Positions 25,498 through 34,725 of a DNA stretch of 64,000 bases are shown here, piece after piece. Under the pieces are notes generated by a model that ran no database searches, was not told the DNA's origin, and worked only from the letters and a program-made list of their open reading frames with translations. The DNA comes from CAIYZT01 sp052387855. GTDB taxonomy: Bacteria > Pseudomonadota > Alphaproteobacteria > Rhodobacterales > Rhodobacteraceae. Both the position numbers and the translations under genes were made by a program. Location of the stretch: NCBI GenBank assembly GCA_052387855.1, contig JBQTIT010000031.1, forward strand, positions 44,155 through 108,154. The letters run 5' to 3'. Every line of letters begins with the position of its first letter. The first letter of the stretch is position 1.

Positions 25498-28011
25498 CTA
25501 TTCGGACGCCCGAAGCACCTGCGCCGGGCGCAGGCCGAGCGGGCGGATCATGAAGACAAGTCCGGCCAGCAGCGTCGACAGCACGCCGCCCAGGACGATC
25601 AGGACGGCCGAAGCGGGGTCAAAGGCAAACTCGGATTCCATCACAAAGGTCATCACCGCCCAGCCCGAAACGCCGCCGGTGACGATGGCCACCAGCCCCG
25701 CCGCCGCCCCGGTCAGCGCCGAGCGCAGGGCAAAGGACAAAAGGATGCGCGCGCGCGAGGCGCCAAGAACCTTGAGGATCGCCGCCTCTTGCCGGCGTTG
25801 CCGCTCGCCCGTGGCGGCGGCGCCGATCAGCACGACAAATCCGGTCGCAAGCGTGACCATCGCCGCGATGGTCACCGCCTGCGCGATGGCGGTCAGGGTC
25901 TCGACCACCTGGTCGATCACCGATTTGATCCCGATGGCGGTGGCATTGGGAAAGGCCTGGGCGCTCTCGCGCAGGATGGCCGCCTCGGCCGCCTCGTCGG
26001 CGTAGACGGTGGCGATGTGGCTGTGCGGCGCGCCTTGCAGGGCAGCCGCGTTCATCGACAGGACAAAGCCCATCCCGCCCGTCGAGAAATCGACCTCGCG
26101 GAACGAAGTGATCTCGCCCTCGATGTCGCGGCCAAGGATGTTCATCGTGATCCGGTCGCCCAGGCGGAGCCCCATCTCTTCGGCCTCTTCGGCGGCGAAA
26201 GAGATCTGCGGCGGCCCGTCGTAGCCTTCGGGCCACCAGGTTCCGGCGGTCAGCCGCGTGCCCTCTGGCATGGCGTCGGCATAGGTCAGGCCCCGGTCCT
26301 CGGACACCACCCAGTGGTTGCCGGCCACCTCGCGCGCGTCGCGGCCGTTGATCCGCGTGACAAGCCCGCGCAGCATCGGCGCCGTTTCAAGCCGCGAGAC
26401 GGCGGGGTTTTCCTGGATCATCGCCCGGAAGGGCTCGATCTGGTCCGGCTGGATGTCGACGAAAAAGAAAGACGGCGCCCGCCCCGGCAGATCGCGCGCG
26501 CTGGCGGCGCGCAGGTTGGCGTCGATCTGGCCGACGGCCGCCAGCACCGACAGGCCCAGACCAAGGGCAAGGACGATCTGCATGGTCTCGGCCCGCGGCC
26601 CGCCGATCGACGCCAGCGCCAGCCGCAGGGCCGTGCGGCCATGGACCGCCCGCGCGCGCCCCAGCCGCCGGGCCAGCGCGGCCAGCCCCAGCGCCGCCAG
26701 CCCCAGCACCACCAGCGCCCCGACAACGCCGCCCGCCACCGACAGGGCCAGCCAGGTCTGCCCGGACAGCACCGTCGCCCCGCCGATCAGGATGACGCCC
26801 AGCGCCAGGATCGCGAACATCGCCCTGCCGCGCGGCCATCCCTGGCCCAGCCCGCCGCGATACAGGGCCGCCGCCCGCACCTCGGCCGCCTTGGCCAGCG
26901 GCCAGAGCGCAAAGAGAAAGGCCGAGGTGGTGCCGTAAAAGAGCGCCTCGATCACAGGGCCGGGCGTAAAGGCCAGCACGGCCGGAAACGGGAGCTGCCG
27001 CTCGATCCAGGGGCCGAACAGCACCGGCAGCGCCGCGCCCAGCCCCAGCCCCAGCGCCAGCGCGATCCCGGTCAGGACAGCGATCTGGAGCAGATAGACA
27101 CGAAAGATCAGCCCGGCCTCTGCCCCCAGGGTGCGCAGAGTGGCGATGGTTGAAACCTTACCCTCCAGATAGGCCCGCACGGCCGAGGCAACGCCGACCC
27201 CGCCCACCGCCAGACCGGCCAGCCCCACAAGCACCAGAAAGGATGCGATGCGCTCGACAAACCGCTCTGCCCCAGGCGCGGCGCGGCGCTTGTCGGTCCA
27301 GCGCAGGCCCTGGTCCAGAAACAGCGCCTCGGCCTCGGCCTTGAGCGCGGAAAGATCGGCGCCGGGCGGCAGGCGCAGCCGGTCGGCGCTGTCAAAGAGC
27401 GTGCCCTCGACCAGCAGCCCCGATCCCGCCAGCCCCTCGCGCAGCACGATGATGCGCGGGGCCAGGGCAAAGCCGCCGCTGGTGCCGTCCGGCTCGCGCT
27501 CCAGGACGCCGTTCAGGCGAAAGTCTTGCAGCCCCAGCCGGAACCGCTCGCCCACGGCGATTCCAAGCTGGTCGGCCAGGATCCGCTCCATCACCGCGCC
27601 GGGAAGCTCGTTCGCCGCAAGCGCCTCGGCCAGGGTGATGCCGCTTTCGATCTCGACCGTACCATAGATCGGATGGGCGCTGCCCACCGCCTTGACCTGG
27701 GCCAGAACGCTTGCATCCGCGACCACGGCCATCGAGCGGAAATCGACGATTTCCGAGACGGTGATTGCCTTGGACGCCATCCAGGCCCGCTCCTCCTCGG
27801 TCGCGAAACGGTAGGTGAATTCGATCTGCGCATCCCCGCCCAGGATGACCGCGCCCTGGTCGGTCAGCCCGCGCTCGATCGCGGCGCGGACGGTGCCGAT
27901 GGCGGCAATGGCGGCGACGCCCAGCGCGATGCAGGCCAGAAAGACGCCAAAACCCCTGAGCCCGCCGCGCATCTCGCGCCGGGCAAGCCGCCAGGCCAGG
28001 GGCAGGCTCAA
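25498..28011 (-). CDS. FtsX-like ABC transporter permease (YbbP type)
   Basis: 837 residues, inner-membrane permease with two FtsX-like domains: an N-terminal membrane helix, a large periplasmic domain, three helices near residues 260-400, four further helices in the middle, a second periplasmic domain, and a final triple-helix FtsX domain ending RPLGLRPAQVLRASE. It is the size of E. coli YbbP. With the ATPase gene that overlaps its start by four bases it forms a MacB-like system, probably for lipid or lipoprotein handling, and the adjacent TesA-like esterase repeats the E. coli ybbAP-tesA arrangement. Confidence 0.88.
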   Translation of the reverse strand: MSLPLAWRLARREMRGGLRGFGVFLACIALGVAAIAAIGTVRAAIERGLTDQGAVILGGDAQIEFTYRFATEEERAWMASKAITVSEIVDFRSMAVVADASVLAQVKAVGSAHPIYGTVEIESGITLAEALAANELPGAVMERILADQLGIAVGERFRLGLQDFRLNGVLEREPDGTSGGFALAPRIIVLREGLAGSGLLVEGTLFDSADRLRLPPGADLSALKAEAEALFLDQGLRWTDKRRAAPGAERFVERIASFLVLVGLAGLAVGGVGVASAVRAYLEGKVSTIATLRTLGAEAGLIFRVYLLQIAVLTGIALALGLGLGAALPVLFGPWIERQLPFPAVLAFTPGPVIEALFYGTTSAFLFALWPLAKAAEVRAAALYRGGLGQGWPRGRAMFAILALGVILIGGATVLSGQTWLALSVAGGVVGALVVLGLAALGLAALARRLGRARAVHGRTALRLALASIGGPRAETMQIVLALGLGLSVLAAVGQIDANLRAASARDLPGRAPSFFFVDIQPDQIEPFRAMIQENPAVSRLETAPMLRGLVTRINGRDAREVAGNHWVVSEDRGLTYADAMPEGTRLTAGTWWPEGYDGPPQISFAAEEAEEMGLRLGDRITMNILGRDIEGEITSFREVDFSTGGMGFVLSMNAAALQGAPHSHIATVYADEAAEAAILRESAQAFPNATAIGIKSVIDQVVETLTAIAQAVTIAAMVTLATGFVVLIGAAATGERQRRQEAAILKVLGASRARILLSFALRSALTGAAAGLVAIVTGGVSGWAVMTFVMESEFAFDPASAVLIVLGGVLSTLLAGLVFMIRPLGLRPAQVLRASE

Positions 28012-28691
28012 GCCCGGCCCTCGCCGGCGATGCGCCCGTCGGCCAGCCGCACGATCCGGTCGCAGCGCGCGGCAAGCTCAGGCGCATGGGTGACCATGAC
28101 CAAGGTGGCGCCGTGCCGGTCCCGCAGCGAAAACAAGAGGTCCATGATCGCATTGCCATTGGCCGAATCGAGATTGCCCGTCGGCTCGTCCGCCAGCATG
28201 AGCGCCGGACGCGGCGCGGCGGCGCGGGCCAGCGCCACGCGCTGCTGCTCGCCGCCCGAAAGCTGGGCCGGGGTGTGATCGGCCCGCGCCGCAAGGCCGA
28301 CGGCGTGCAGCTCGTCCCGCGCGCGGTCAAAGGCGTCGGCCACCCCCTGCAATTCCAGCGGGACGGCGACATTTTCCAGCGCGGTCATGGTGGGAATCAG
28401 GTGAAAGCTCTGGAACACCACGCCCATGCGCCCGCGACGGAACCGGGCGAGCCCGTCTTCGTCCAGCGTGGTCATGTCGTGCCCCATGGCGGAAACCCGC
28501 CCACGGGTGGCCCGCTCCAGCCCGCCCATCAGCATCAAGAGCGAGGATTTGCCCGAACCCGAGGGACCCACCAGACCAAGCGTCTCGCCCTTGGCGACGG
28601 AAAGGGTTATGCCCCTCAGGATATCCAACGGTCCGGCATTGCCTTGCAGGGTCAGCCAGACGTCGTTCAGGTCCAATACGGTTTCCGACAT
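28008..28691 (-). CDS. ABC transporter ATP-binding protein (YbbA type)
   Basis: 227 residues: Walker A GPSGSGKSS, signature LSGGEQQRVALARA, Walker B LMLADEPTGNLD. It belongs to the LolD/MacB/YbbA branch and energises the FtsX-like permease encoded next, whose start it overlaps (ATGA). Its own ATG (28689-28691) shares two bases with the ATG of the divergent esterase gene, so each promoter, if at the usual distance, must lie inside the other coding sequence. Confidence 0.9.
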   Translation of the reverse strand: MSETVLDLNDVWLTLQGNAGPLDILRGITLSVAKGETLGLVGPSGSGKSSLLMLMGGLERATRGRVSAMGHDMTTLDEDGLARFRRGRMGVVFQSFHLIPTMTALENVAVPLELQGVADAFDRARDELHAVGLAARADHTPAQLSGGEQQRVALARAAAPRPALMLADEPTGNLDSANGNAIMDLLFSLRDRHGATLVMVTHAPELAARCDRIVRLADGRIAGEGRA

Positions 28692-29379
28692 GATCCATCC
28701 AAAACTTCAATCCCTCAGATATGCGGCGATCCGCGCCCTGCGCAATGGCGCGATGATCGGAATCTTCGCAATTTCCGCGCCCTTGGCGGCGAATGCCGAA
28801 GCCGTGATCATCGCGGCGCTGGGCGACAGCCTGACGGCGGGCTACGGGCTGCCCCCCGACGAGGGCCTTGTGCCGCAGCTTGAATCCTGGCTGGCGGCGG
28901 CGGGCGAAGAGGCGCGGGTGATCAATGCCGGCGTCTCGGGCGACACGACGGCAGGGGGGTTGTCGCGTCTGGACTGGACGCTGACGCCCGAGGTGCAGGC
29001 GCTGATCGTCACGCTCGGCGGCAATGACATGCTGCGCGGCGTGCCGCCGGCCACCGCGCGCGCCAACCTCGAGGCGATCCTGCAAGGCGCCGCGCAGCGC
29101 GACCTGCCGGTTCTCCTGGTGGCGATGTCGGCCCCCGGCAACTACGGCCCGGACTACAAGACCGCGTTTGACGCGATCTATCCCGACCTTGCGCAGACCT
29201 ATGGCGCACTTCTGTACAGCGACTTCTTTGCATCGCTTCGGGCCGCCGGCGCCGACGATCCCGCCGCCGTCCAGCGCCTGATGCAACCCGATGGCATCCA
29301 TCCGGGCGCCGAGGCGGTCCGCTTGATCGTGGCCGATCTTGGCCCGATGGTGCAGGCGCTGATCGCGCGGGCGCGCTGA
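28690..29379 (+). CDS. TesA-like GDSL esterase/arylesterase
   Basis: 229 residues with a hydrophobic leader (MIGIFAISAPLAANA), so it is exported to the periplasm. SGNH hydrolase blocks are visible: AALGDSLTAGYG (Ser), INAGVSGDTTAGG (Gly), LGGNDMLRG (Asn) and the C-terminal QPDGIHPGAEA (Asp, His). Family activity is thioesterase, arylesterase or lysophospholipase. ATG 28690 gives a long n-region; ATG 28753 would place the start at the leader itself. It is divergent from ybbA-ybbP, an order seen in E. coli and many proteobacteria. Confidence 0.87.
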   Translation: MIHPKLQSLRYAAIRALRNGAMIGIFAISAPLAANAEAVIIAALGDSLTAGYGLPPDEGLVPQLESWLAAAGEEARVINAGVSGDTTAGGLSRLDWTLTPEVQALIVTLGGNDMLRGVPPATARANLEAILQGAAQRDLPVLLVAMSAPGNYGPDYKTAFDAIYPDLAQTYGALLYSDFFASLRAAGADDPAAVQRLMQPDGIHPGAEAVRLIVADLGPMVQALIARAR

Positions 29380-29410
29380 CGATCGGCCGGCGCCGCCCTT
29401 GCCGCATCCG

Positions 29411-29568
29411 CAAAGGGGGCGCTGCCCCCTCGCCGGAATTTGAGGAAATTCCGGCTCACCCCCGGGATGCTTGAACGAAAGAGAAGAAAGGACAGGCGTT
29501 GTCTTCTTCTCTGCACAAATATCCTCGGGGGTCTGGGGGTGGAAAACCCCCAGCTTGCGCCGGTCGGC
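29411..29568. repeat. Composite intergenic repeat (family 2, head-to-head)
   Basis: Fills most of the 289-bp gap between the esterase and the FAD dehydrogenase. From left: GGGGGC/GCCCCC hairpin (29415-29429), a perfect CCGGAATTT / AAATTCCGG stem with 4-nt loop (29433-29454), a larger inverted repeat GAGAAGAA / TTCTTCTC, AAATATCC, then CTGGGGG, loop TGGAAAA, CCCCCAG (29533-29553). The last hairpin has the same 7-bp stem and 7-nt loop design as the copies at 6013 and 44706. The esterase message probably ends here. Confidence 0.75.
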
Positions 29569-29668
29569 GGGCAAGAACCCAGATTTGCAAGAATTTATAT
29601 GCGACAGCGCTTGCGCCTCGGGGCGCGCGGCGCGATCAATGCGCCCATCGCCACCGAGAGGGTCCGCA

Positions 29669-31090
29669 ATGTCGCTGATCGCCGAACTGACCGCCGCTCT
29701 GGGGTCAGCCCAAGTTCTGACGGGAGAGGATACGCGGCCCTACCGGGATGAGCCGACCACGCAGTACCCCTCCGATCCGGCGCTGGTGGTGCGGCCCGGA
29801 TCGACGGCAGAGGTGGCGCAGGTCCTGCGCATCGCGGCGCGCCACGGGGTGGCGGTGATCCCTTGCGGCGGCCGCACCGGCATCACGGGCGCCCTCCAGA
29901 ACGACGGCGGGCTGATGCTGTCGGTCGAACGGTTGAACCGGATCCGCGAGGTCAGGGCCGATGCCCGCGTCGCGGTGGTCGAGGCGGGCGTGATCCTGTC
30001 GCGCCTGCACGAGGCGGCCGAGGCGCAGGGGCTGTATTTTCCACTCTGGTTCGGCGCGCGCGGCTCGGCGATGATCGGCGGGGTGCTGTCGACCAACGCG
30101 GGTGGATCGAACGTGCTGCGCTATGGCTCGACACGCGGGCTTTGCCTGGGGCTCGAGGTGGTTCTGGCCGATGGCCGGGTGCTGGATCTGATGAGCGCGC
30201 TGCACAAGGACAATTCGGGCTATGACCTCAAGCAGCTTTTCATAGGGGCCGAGGGGACGCTGGGGGTGATCACCGCCGCGGTGATGAAGCTGGTGCCGCG
30301 CCCGCGCGCCCATGCCACCGCCATGTTGGCCGCCCGCTCGATCCCCGACGCGCTGGTGCTGTTGAACCGGCTGCAGGGCGCCACCGGCGGCATGGTCGAG
30401 GCGTTCGAGCTGATGCCGGCCTCCTACATGCACCGCCTGGCGGCGGTGCGGCCCGACGTCCGCCAGCCCTTTGACCCGATCCAGCCGGTCAACATCCTGG
30501 TCGAGCTGGGCGCGACGCGGCCGGACGATGTCGCGCCCGGCGCGGACGGCAGCCTGCCGGTCGTCGCGCTTCTGGAGGCGACGCTGGCGCGGATGCTGGA
30601 GGAGGGCATGGTGCTGGATGCCGAGATCGCCCAGTCCGAGGCGCAGCGCATGGCCCTGTGGCACCGGCGCGAGCTGGCGGCCGAGATCATGCAGGCGGTC
30701 CAGCCCTCGGTCGACACCGACATCTGCCTGCCGCTTGACGGAATCGAGGGGTTCCTGACGCGAATCCACGCGCGTCTGGCGCATCTGGCGCCGGGGGCAG
30801 AGACGGTCACGGTGGCGCATCTGGGCGATGGGAACCTGCACTTTTCCATCTATCCCGGCCCGCAGGGGCATGGGGCGCACGATGCCATCGTCGAGGCAGT
30901 CGAGGACGAGGTGCAGGCGCTGGGCGGCTCGTTCAGCGCCGAACATGGGGTGGGCCTGCTCAAGCTCAACTCGATGGCGCGGCGCAAGCCGGCCGTGGCG
31001 CTGGACGTGATGCGCGCGATCAAGGCGGCACTTGACCCCCAGGGTCTGATGAACCCCGGCAAGGTCATTCCAAGGGCGGGCGGGCTGTGA
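29669..31090 (+). CDS. FAD-linked 2-hydroxyacid dehydrogenase (GlcD/D-2-hydroxyglutarate dehydrogenase-like)
   Basis: 473 residues, vanillyl-alcohol-oxidase-type flavoprotein. The FAD domain has VIPCGGRTGITGAL and WFGARGSAMIGGVLSTNAGG; the C-terminal FAD-oxidase domain has VAHLGDGNLHFSI and the closing FSAEHGVGLLK with PGKVIP. These oxidise D-lactate, glycolate or D-2-hydroxyglutarate and pass electrons to quinone or cytochrome. ATG 29669 is the start of homology; the frame is open upstream through the repeat. It is coupled to the MFS gene (stop overlaps its GTG). Confidence 0.87.
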   Translation: MSLIAELTAALGSAQVLTGEDTRPYRDEPTTQYPSDPALVVRPGSTAEVAQVLRIAARHGVAVIPCGGRTGITGALQNDGGLMLSVERLNRIREVRADARVAVVEAGVILSRLHEAAEAQGLYFPLWFGARGSAMIGGVLSTNAGGSNVLRYGSTRGLCLGLEVVLADGRVLDLMSALHKDNSGYDLKQLFIGAEGTLGVITAAVMKLVPRPRAHATAMLAARSIPDALVLLNRLQGATGGMVEAFELMPASYMHRLAAVRPDVRQPFDPIQPVNILVELGATRPDDVAPGADGSLPVVALLEATLARMLEEGMVLDAEIAQSEAQRMALWHRRELAAEIMQAVQPSVDTDICLPLDGIEGFLTRIHARLAHLAPGAETVTVAHLGDGNLHFSIYPGPQGHGAHDAIVEAVEDEVQALGGSFSAEHGVGLLKLNSMARRKPAVALDVMRAIKAALDPQGLMNPGKVIPRAGGL

Positions 31091-32328
31091 GCGCGCCGGC
31101 GATGGCCGCGACCGGCGGTGGGCTGGCGGGGATCCTGACGCTCATCTGGCGCGATCCGATCCTGCGGATGGCGACGGGTCTGATGATCCTCAACGGTACG
31201 CTCTGGGCCAGTTTCGGCCCCTTCGTGGCGCTGCTGGCGGTTCAGACCTTTGCCCTGGGCGATCAGGGCTATGCGGTGGTCACGGCGGTGGCGACGGTTG
31301 CCGGGGTCATCGCCTCGGTCTGGATCGGAATTCGGGCCGACCAGCGGGCCAGCCGGCGGCGCATGGCGATCGGCACCTGCACATTGGCGCTGGCGGGGCT
31401 TGCGCTGATGACGTTCGCCCCGGCGCCGTGGAGCTTTGTTTTGTTCCACGCGCTGCTCTTTCCGGTATCGACGACGATCTTTGGCCAGGTCTTTACGCTC
31501 ATCCGCCTGGCGGCGGCCCGGTATGACGAGCGCGACCGGCAGGTCATCGTCGCCACGGTGCGGGCGGCCGTCTCGTTGCCCTTTCTGGTGATCCTGCCGC
31601 TCTGGTCGATGGCGCTGGCGCGCGGGGTGAGCCTGGTCGCGATCTATCCGGTGGCGATGATCTTTGCGGCGCTGATGCTGTTCATGGTCTACCGGCGCTG
31701 GCCAAGGGACGACGGGGCGCGCTGGGCCGATCGGCCCTCGGGCCTGTCGCTGCGGGCCGCGCTGCGCGAGCTGGCTGACACCGGGCTTGCGCTGCGCCTG
31801 GGCGCGCTGGGGGCCATCGCCGCGATGCCGGCGCTTTATGTCATGACCATGGCCCTGATCTTGACCCAGGTCGGCGGGCGGCCGGATTCGGACCCTGGCC
31901 TGTTCTTTGGGCTGGTGGCGGGGGCAGAGGTGCCCAGCATGGTGCTGGCCTCGCTCGTCGGGCGGCGGGTGGCGCGCCTGCCGCTGATCGTTGCCGCGAC
32001 GGCGCTGAGCGCGGCGTTCCTGACCGGGCTGCCGCTTTTGGCCGGCAGCGCATGGGTCTGGGTGCTGATCCTGCCCCTGGCCCTGTCGCATGGCGTCCTG
32101 CTGACGGTTCCGATCACCTATCTGCAGGACCTGCTGGCCGAGCGGCCGGGCACGGGCACCTCGCTTTTGGCGCTGCAGGGGCTGATCGGCAACACGCTGG
32201 CCGCGACCGCCTTTGCGCTGGGCGCCTGGGCCTGGGGCTATGAGGCGGTCACCATGCTGGGGGCGGTGATGGGAATGGCCGGGGCGGGGGTGCTGTGGAT
32301 GCTGGACCGCGCACCGGCGCGGCCCTGA
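31087..32328 (+). CDS. MFS transporter (sugar-efflux/SetB-like)
   Basis: 413 residues with about twelve hydrophobic segments, major facilitator superfamily. The loop after segment 2 reads GIRADQRASRRRMAIG, the usual MFS loop, and the central loop is YRRWPRDDGARW. The first half resembles the SetA/SetB sugar efflux group. GTG start at 31087 overlaps the upstream stop (GTGA), so it is cotranscribed with the flavoprotein. Substrate unknown; export of a hydroxyacid or a sugar is possible. Confidence 0.82.
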   Translation: MSAPAMAATGGGLAGILTLIWRDPILRMATGLMILNGTLWASFGPFVALLAVQTFALGDQGYAVVTAVATVAGVIASVWIGIRADQRASRRRMAIGTCTLALAGLALMTFAPAPWSFVLFHALLFPVSTTIFGQVFTLIRLAAARYDERDRQVIVATVRAAVSLPFLVILPLWSMALARGVSLVAIYPVAMIFAALMLFMVYRRWPRDDGARWADRPSGLSLRAALRELADTGLALRLGALGAIAAMPALYVMTMALILTQVGGRPDSDPGLFFGLVAGAEVPSMVLASLVGRRVARLPLIVAATALSAAFLTGLPLLAGSAWVWVLILPLALSHGVLLTVPITYLQDLLAERPGTGTSLLALQGLIGNTLAATAFALGAWAWGYEAVTMLGAVMGMAGAGVLWMLDRAPARP

Positions 32329-32331
32329 GCG

Positions 32332-32967
32332 TCACACCGGCAACACCCAGACCGCCAGAAACGGCTGCTCCGCCGCGCGCATCGCGTGGCGGATGCCCGG
32401 AGAATTGTACACCGTGCCCCCCACGCCCGGCGCGGTCCAGGCGGCGTCGCCATGCCAGAACTCGCCGGGGGTCAGCACCAGATAGACCTCTTCGGGCGCG
32501 TGATCGTGGTCTGGATAGCGGGTTCCCGCCGCCATCAGGCTGAGACCGACCCAGACATCGCCCCGCGCCTCGATCCCGCCGGGGCCCAGCAGGTAGGCGT
32601 TGGCATGGGCCTCGGCAAAGCCCGGGCTGGCCGTCGGGCCGACGACCTTGCGCCTCGACCAGCGCAGGTGCGGGCCAAGGGCGATCAGCGCGCGGGCCAG
32701 CTCGCCCAGGGCATCCCGGCGGCCCAGCAGCGGGGTAAGCGCGCTGGGCAAGAGCGCTGTAATGGGCAGGTCCTCGGACGGGGGCTGGCCGGCGGGGGCG
32801 GGCTGTGCGGCGGCGGCAAAGACCCGGTCCACCGCCCGCCGCGCCTCTGGCGCCAGATCGGCGTGCAAGAACGCGGCCTGCAGCGCGTCGAGAAACCCTT
32901 GCAGGGCTTTCGGGCGCCGGTCCGGGGCGTGCCCCGAGGCGGCTGGGGTCTGGCCGGTCATCATCAT
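32332..32967 (-). CDS. Cupin of the dimethylsulfoniopropionate lyase family
   Basis: 211 residues. An N-terminal helical part is followed by a cupin with the metal-site pattern H154-D-H156, E160 and Y162 (YPDHDHAPEEVYLVL) and a second motif His, H194, in NSPGIRHAM. This is the pattern of DddL/DddQ/DddW-type DMSP lyases, which split DMSP into acrylate and dimethyl sulfide. The length fits DddL. No acrylate genes are next to it, and it is the last gene of a hemF-cobS-lysE operon, so DMSP activity is not certain. Confidence 0.65.
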   Translation of the reverse strand: MMMTGQTPAASGHAPDRRPKALQGFLDALQAAFLHADLAPEARRAVDRVFAAAAQPAPAGQPPSEDLPITALLPSALTPLLGRRDALGELARALIALGPHLRWSRRKVVGPTASPGFAEAHANAYLLGPGGIEARGDVWVGLSLMAAGTRYPDHDHAPEEVYLVLTPGEFWHGDAAWTAPGVGGTVYNSPGIRHAMRAAEQPFLAVWVLPV

Positions 32968-33323
32968 CCCTCTTGCCAGAGGCCGCGCAGCATCTCGCGC
33001 AGCGCGCCCAGCGCCTCGTCGGCATCCTCGCAGCCGGCCAGCCCGACCTCGACCGCCAGGGCAAAGCCAAAGCGGGCCGCAAGGTCGGGGCGCAGCGCGA
33101 TCTGCAAGGCGTCGCCTACAGGCCGCACCGACAGCAGCGCATCCTCGGCGCCAAAGTCTTCGCCGCCAAGCTCGAACCAGACCGGGCCGCCGGTCAGGGC
33201 CTGCCGAAACAGGACGTAATTTTCGGTCTCGTCCTCGCCCTCGGCAAAGCCGACAAAGACAAAGCCCTCTTCGGGGTCCTCGACCACCGAGGCATAGGCC
33301 GCCGCAAAGCTGATATCCGCCAT
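32964..33323 (-). CDS. Hypothetical acidic protein
   Basis: 119 residues, strongly acidic (MADISFAAAYASVVEDPEEG, then FVFVGFAEGEDETENYVLFR). No signal peptide or membrane segment is seen. The pattern of strands followed by a C-terminal helix (LGALREMLRGLWQEG) suggests one small alpha/beta domain. Its stop overlaps the start of the DMSP-lyase-family gene (ATGA), so the two are coupled. ATG 33321-33323 is the natural start; upstream residues belong to lysE sequence in another frame. I do not recognise a family. Confidence 0.7.
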   Translation of the reverse strand: MADISFAAAYASVVEDPEEGFVFVGFAEGEDETENYVLFRQALTGGPVWFELGGEDFGAEDALLSVRPVGDALQIALRPDLAARFGFALAVEVGLAGCEDADEALGALREMLRGLWQEG

Positions 33324-33333
33324 GTCTTCTCCC

Positions 33334-33942
33334 TTATCCGCGCAGGAACAGCCAGACCGCGACGCCGACCAGCGCCAGCGCCATGACGCGCCGCGCGCGC
33401 GCAACACGCGCCGGATCGCCCAGCCAGCCGCTGGCCACGCCCGCCAGCAGCACGATGGAAGCGTGGACCGTGGTCGCCACAAGGACATAGATCGCCGAAA
33501 AGCCCAGCGAAAGCGTCCACCCGGCGGCGGGGGGCAGAAATTCCGGCAGGATGGTCAGGTAAAAGACGGCGGCCTTGGGGTTCAGCACATTGGTCAGGGT
33601 GCCCTGGCGAAAGTAGCGCCAGCCGGTCTGGCCAAGGTCCGCCCCGTCGCCCTTTTCTGCACCCGACCAGGCCTGCCAGGCCAGAAACAGCAGATAGAGG
33701 ATGCCGGCCCAGCGCAGGGCCTGATAGACCGGCGGCTGGGCCGCGACCAACGCGGCGATGCCAAGCGCGGCCGCCGCGCCGACCAACGCCAGTCCCAGCG
33801 CCACCCCGGCCACCGCCGCCAGCCCGCGCCGGCGCCCCTCGGTCGCCGACAGGATGGCCAGCCAGGCCATGTTGGGCCCCGGGGTCAGTTCCACGATCAG
33901 CGAAGTGAAGGCCAGCGCCAGCGCGAGATCGGCAAGGGACAT
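33334..33942 (-). CDS. LysE/RhtB-family amino acid exporter
   Basis: 202 residues with six hydrophobic segments. The LysE hallmark is near the N-terminus: LIVELTPGPNMAWLAILSATEG, with the GPN motif, followed by GVALGLALVG. Other family segments are WAGILYLLFLAWQAW and GTLTNVLNPKAAVFYLTILP. It exports amino acids or related metabolites across the inner membrane. It is third in the hemF-cobS-lysE run, 3 bases after cobS. Confidence 0.9.
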   Translation of the reverse strand: MSLADLALALAFTSLIVELTPGPNMAWLAILSATEGRRRGLAAVAGVALGLALVGAAAALGIAALVAAQPPVYQALRWAGILYLLFLAWQAWSGAEKGDGADLGQTGWRYFRQGTLTNVLNPKAAVFYLTILPEFLPPAAGWTLSLGFSAIYVLVATTVHASIVLLAGVASGWLGDPARVARARRVMALALVGVAVWLFLRG

Positions 33943-33945
33943 CGC

Positions 33946-34725
33946 CTAGAGCCCTGCCATCAGGCCGACGAGAAAGCCGATCTCGGAGGCGACCTGCACC
34001 GCGCCCAGGCAATCGCCGGTGTAGCCGCCCAGTCGCGGCTCATACAGGCGCCGGAGCGCAAGATGCGCCAGGGCAAGGCCGGCAAGGCCGAGGAGGCCGC
34101 CCGAAAACCCCAGAAACGGCCAGGCCGCCAGCGCCGCGACCGCGCCGGTGATCATCGCGCGTTGCAGCACCGCCTCCGGCATCTCGCCGGCGACGGCGCT
34201 GGCCGCGCCCTCGGCCCGCGCATAGGCCGCGCCGGCCAGCGCCCGGGTCATCGAAGCGCGGGACAGGACCGCGCCCGCGATCAGGGCCGGCGGAACCACC
34301 CACAGGGGCAAGAGCGCCAGCGCGGTGACGCGCAGCGCCAGCGCCATGACCAACCCAAGCGCGCCAAAGGCCCCGATCCGGCTGTCGCGCATGATCTCCA
34401 GCGCGCGGGCCCTGTCCCCGCGTCCGCCGCCAAGCCCGTCGCAAAGATCGGCAAGGCCGTCTTCGTGCAGCGCCCCGGTGACCAGCAGACCCGCCCCCAC
34501 CGCCAAGAGCGCCGCCATCGCCTGCGGCAGCACCAGCGCCGAAAGGGCAAAGACCAGCGCCGACAGCCCGCCCACGACAATGCCGACCGCAGGATACCAG
34601 CCGGGGCTTTGGCGCATCGCGGCTTCGGAATACTCCGCCTCGGACGAGACCGGCAGCCGGGTCAGGAATTGCAGCGCCAGGACCAGGCCGGGCGGAGCAG
34701 GGCCAAGGTCCGGTCCTAGTGCCAT
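33946..34725 (-). CDS. cobS: Adenosylcobinamide-GDP ribazoletransferase (cobalamin synthase)
   Basis: 259 residues, membrane-embedded CobS/CobV, the last assembly enzyme of cobalamin: it joins the GDP-activated corrinoid to alpha-ribazole. Key motifs are LQFLTRLPV at the N-terminus, GALHEDGLADLCDGLGGG with the conserved acidic residues, RALEIMRDSRIGAFG and the C-terminal GGYTGDCLGA. Its start lies 10 bases inside hemF. No other cobalamin gene is in the window, which is unusual since cobS often sits with cobT/cobU. In the aerobic pathway the name is cobV. Confidence 0.93.
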   Translation of the reverse strand: MALGPDLGPAPPGLVLALQFLTRLPVSSEAEYSEAAMRQSPGWYPAVGIVVGGLSALVFALSALVLPQAMAALLAVGAGLLVTGALHEDGLADLCDGLGGGRGDRARALEIMRDSRIGAFGALGLVMALALRVTALALLPLWVVPPALIAGAVLSRASMTRALAGAAYARAEGAASAVAGEMPEAVLQRAMITGAVAALAAWPFLGFSGGLLGLAGLALAHLALRRLYEPRLGGYTGDCLGAVQVASEIGFLVGLMAGL

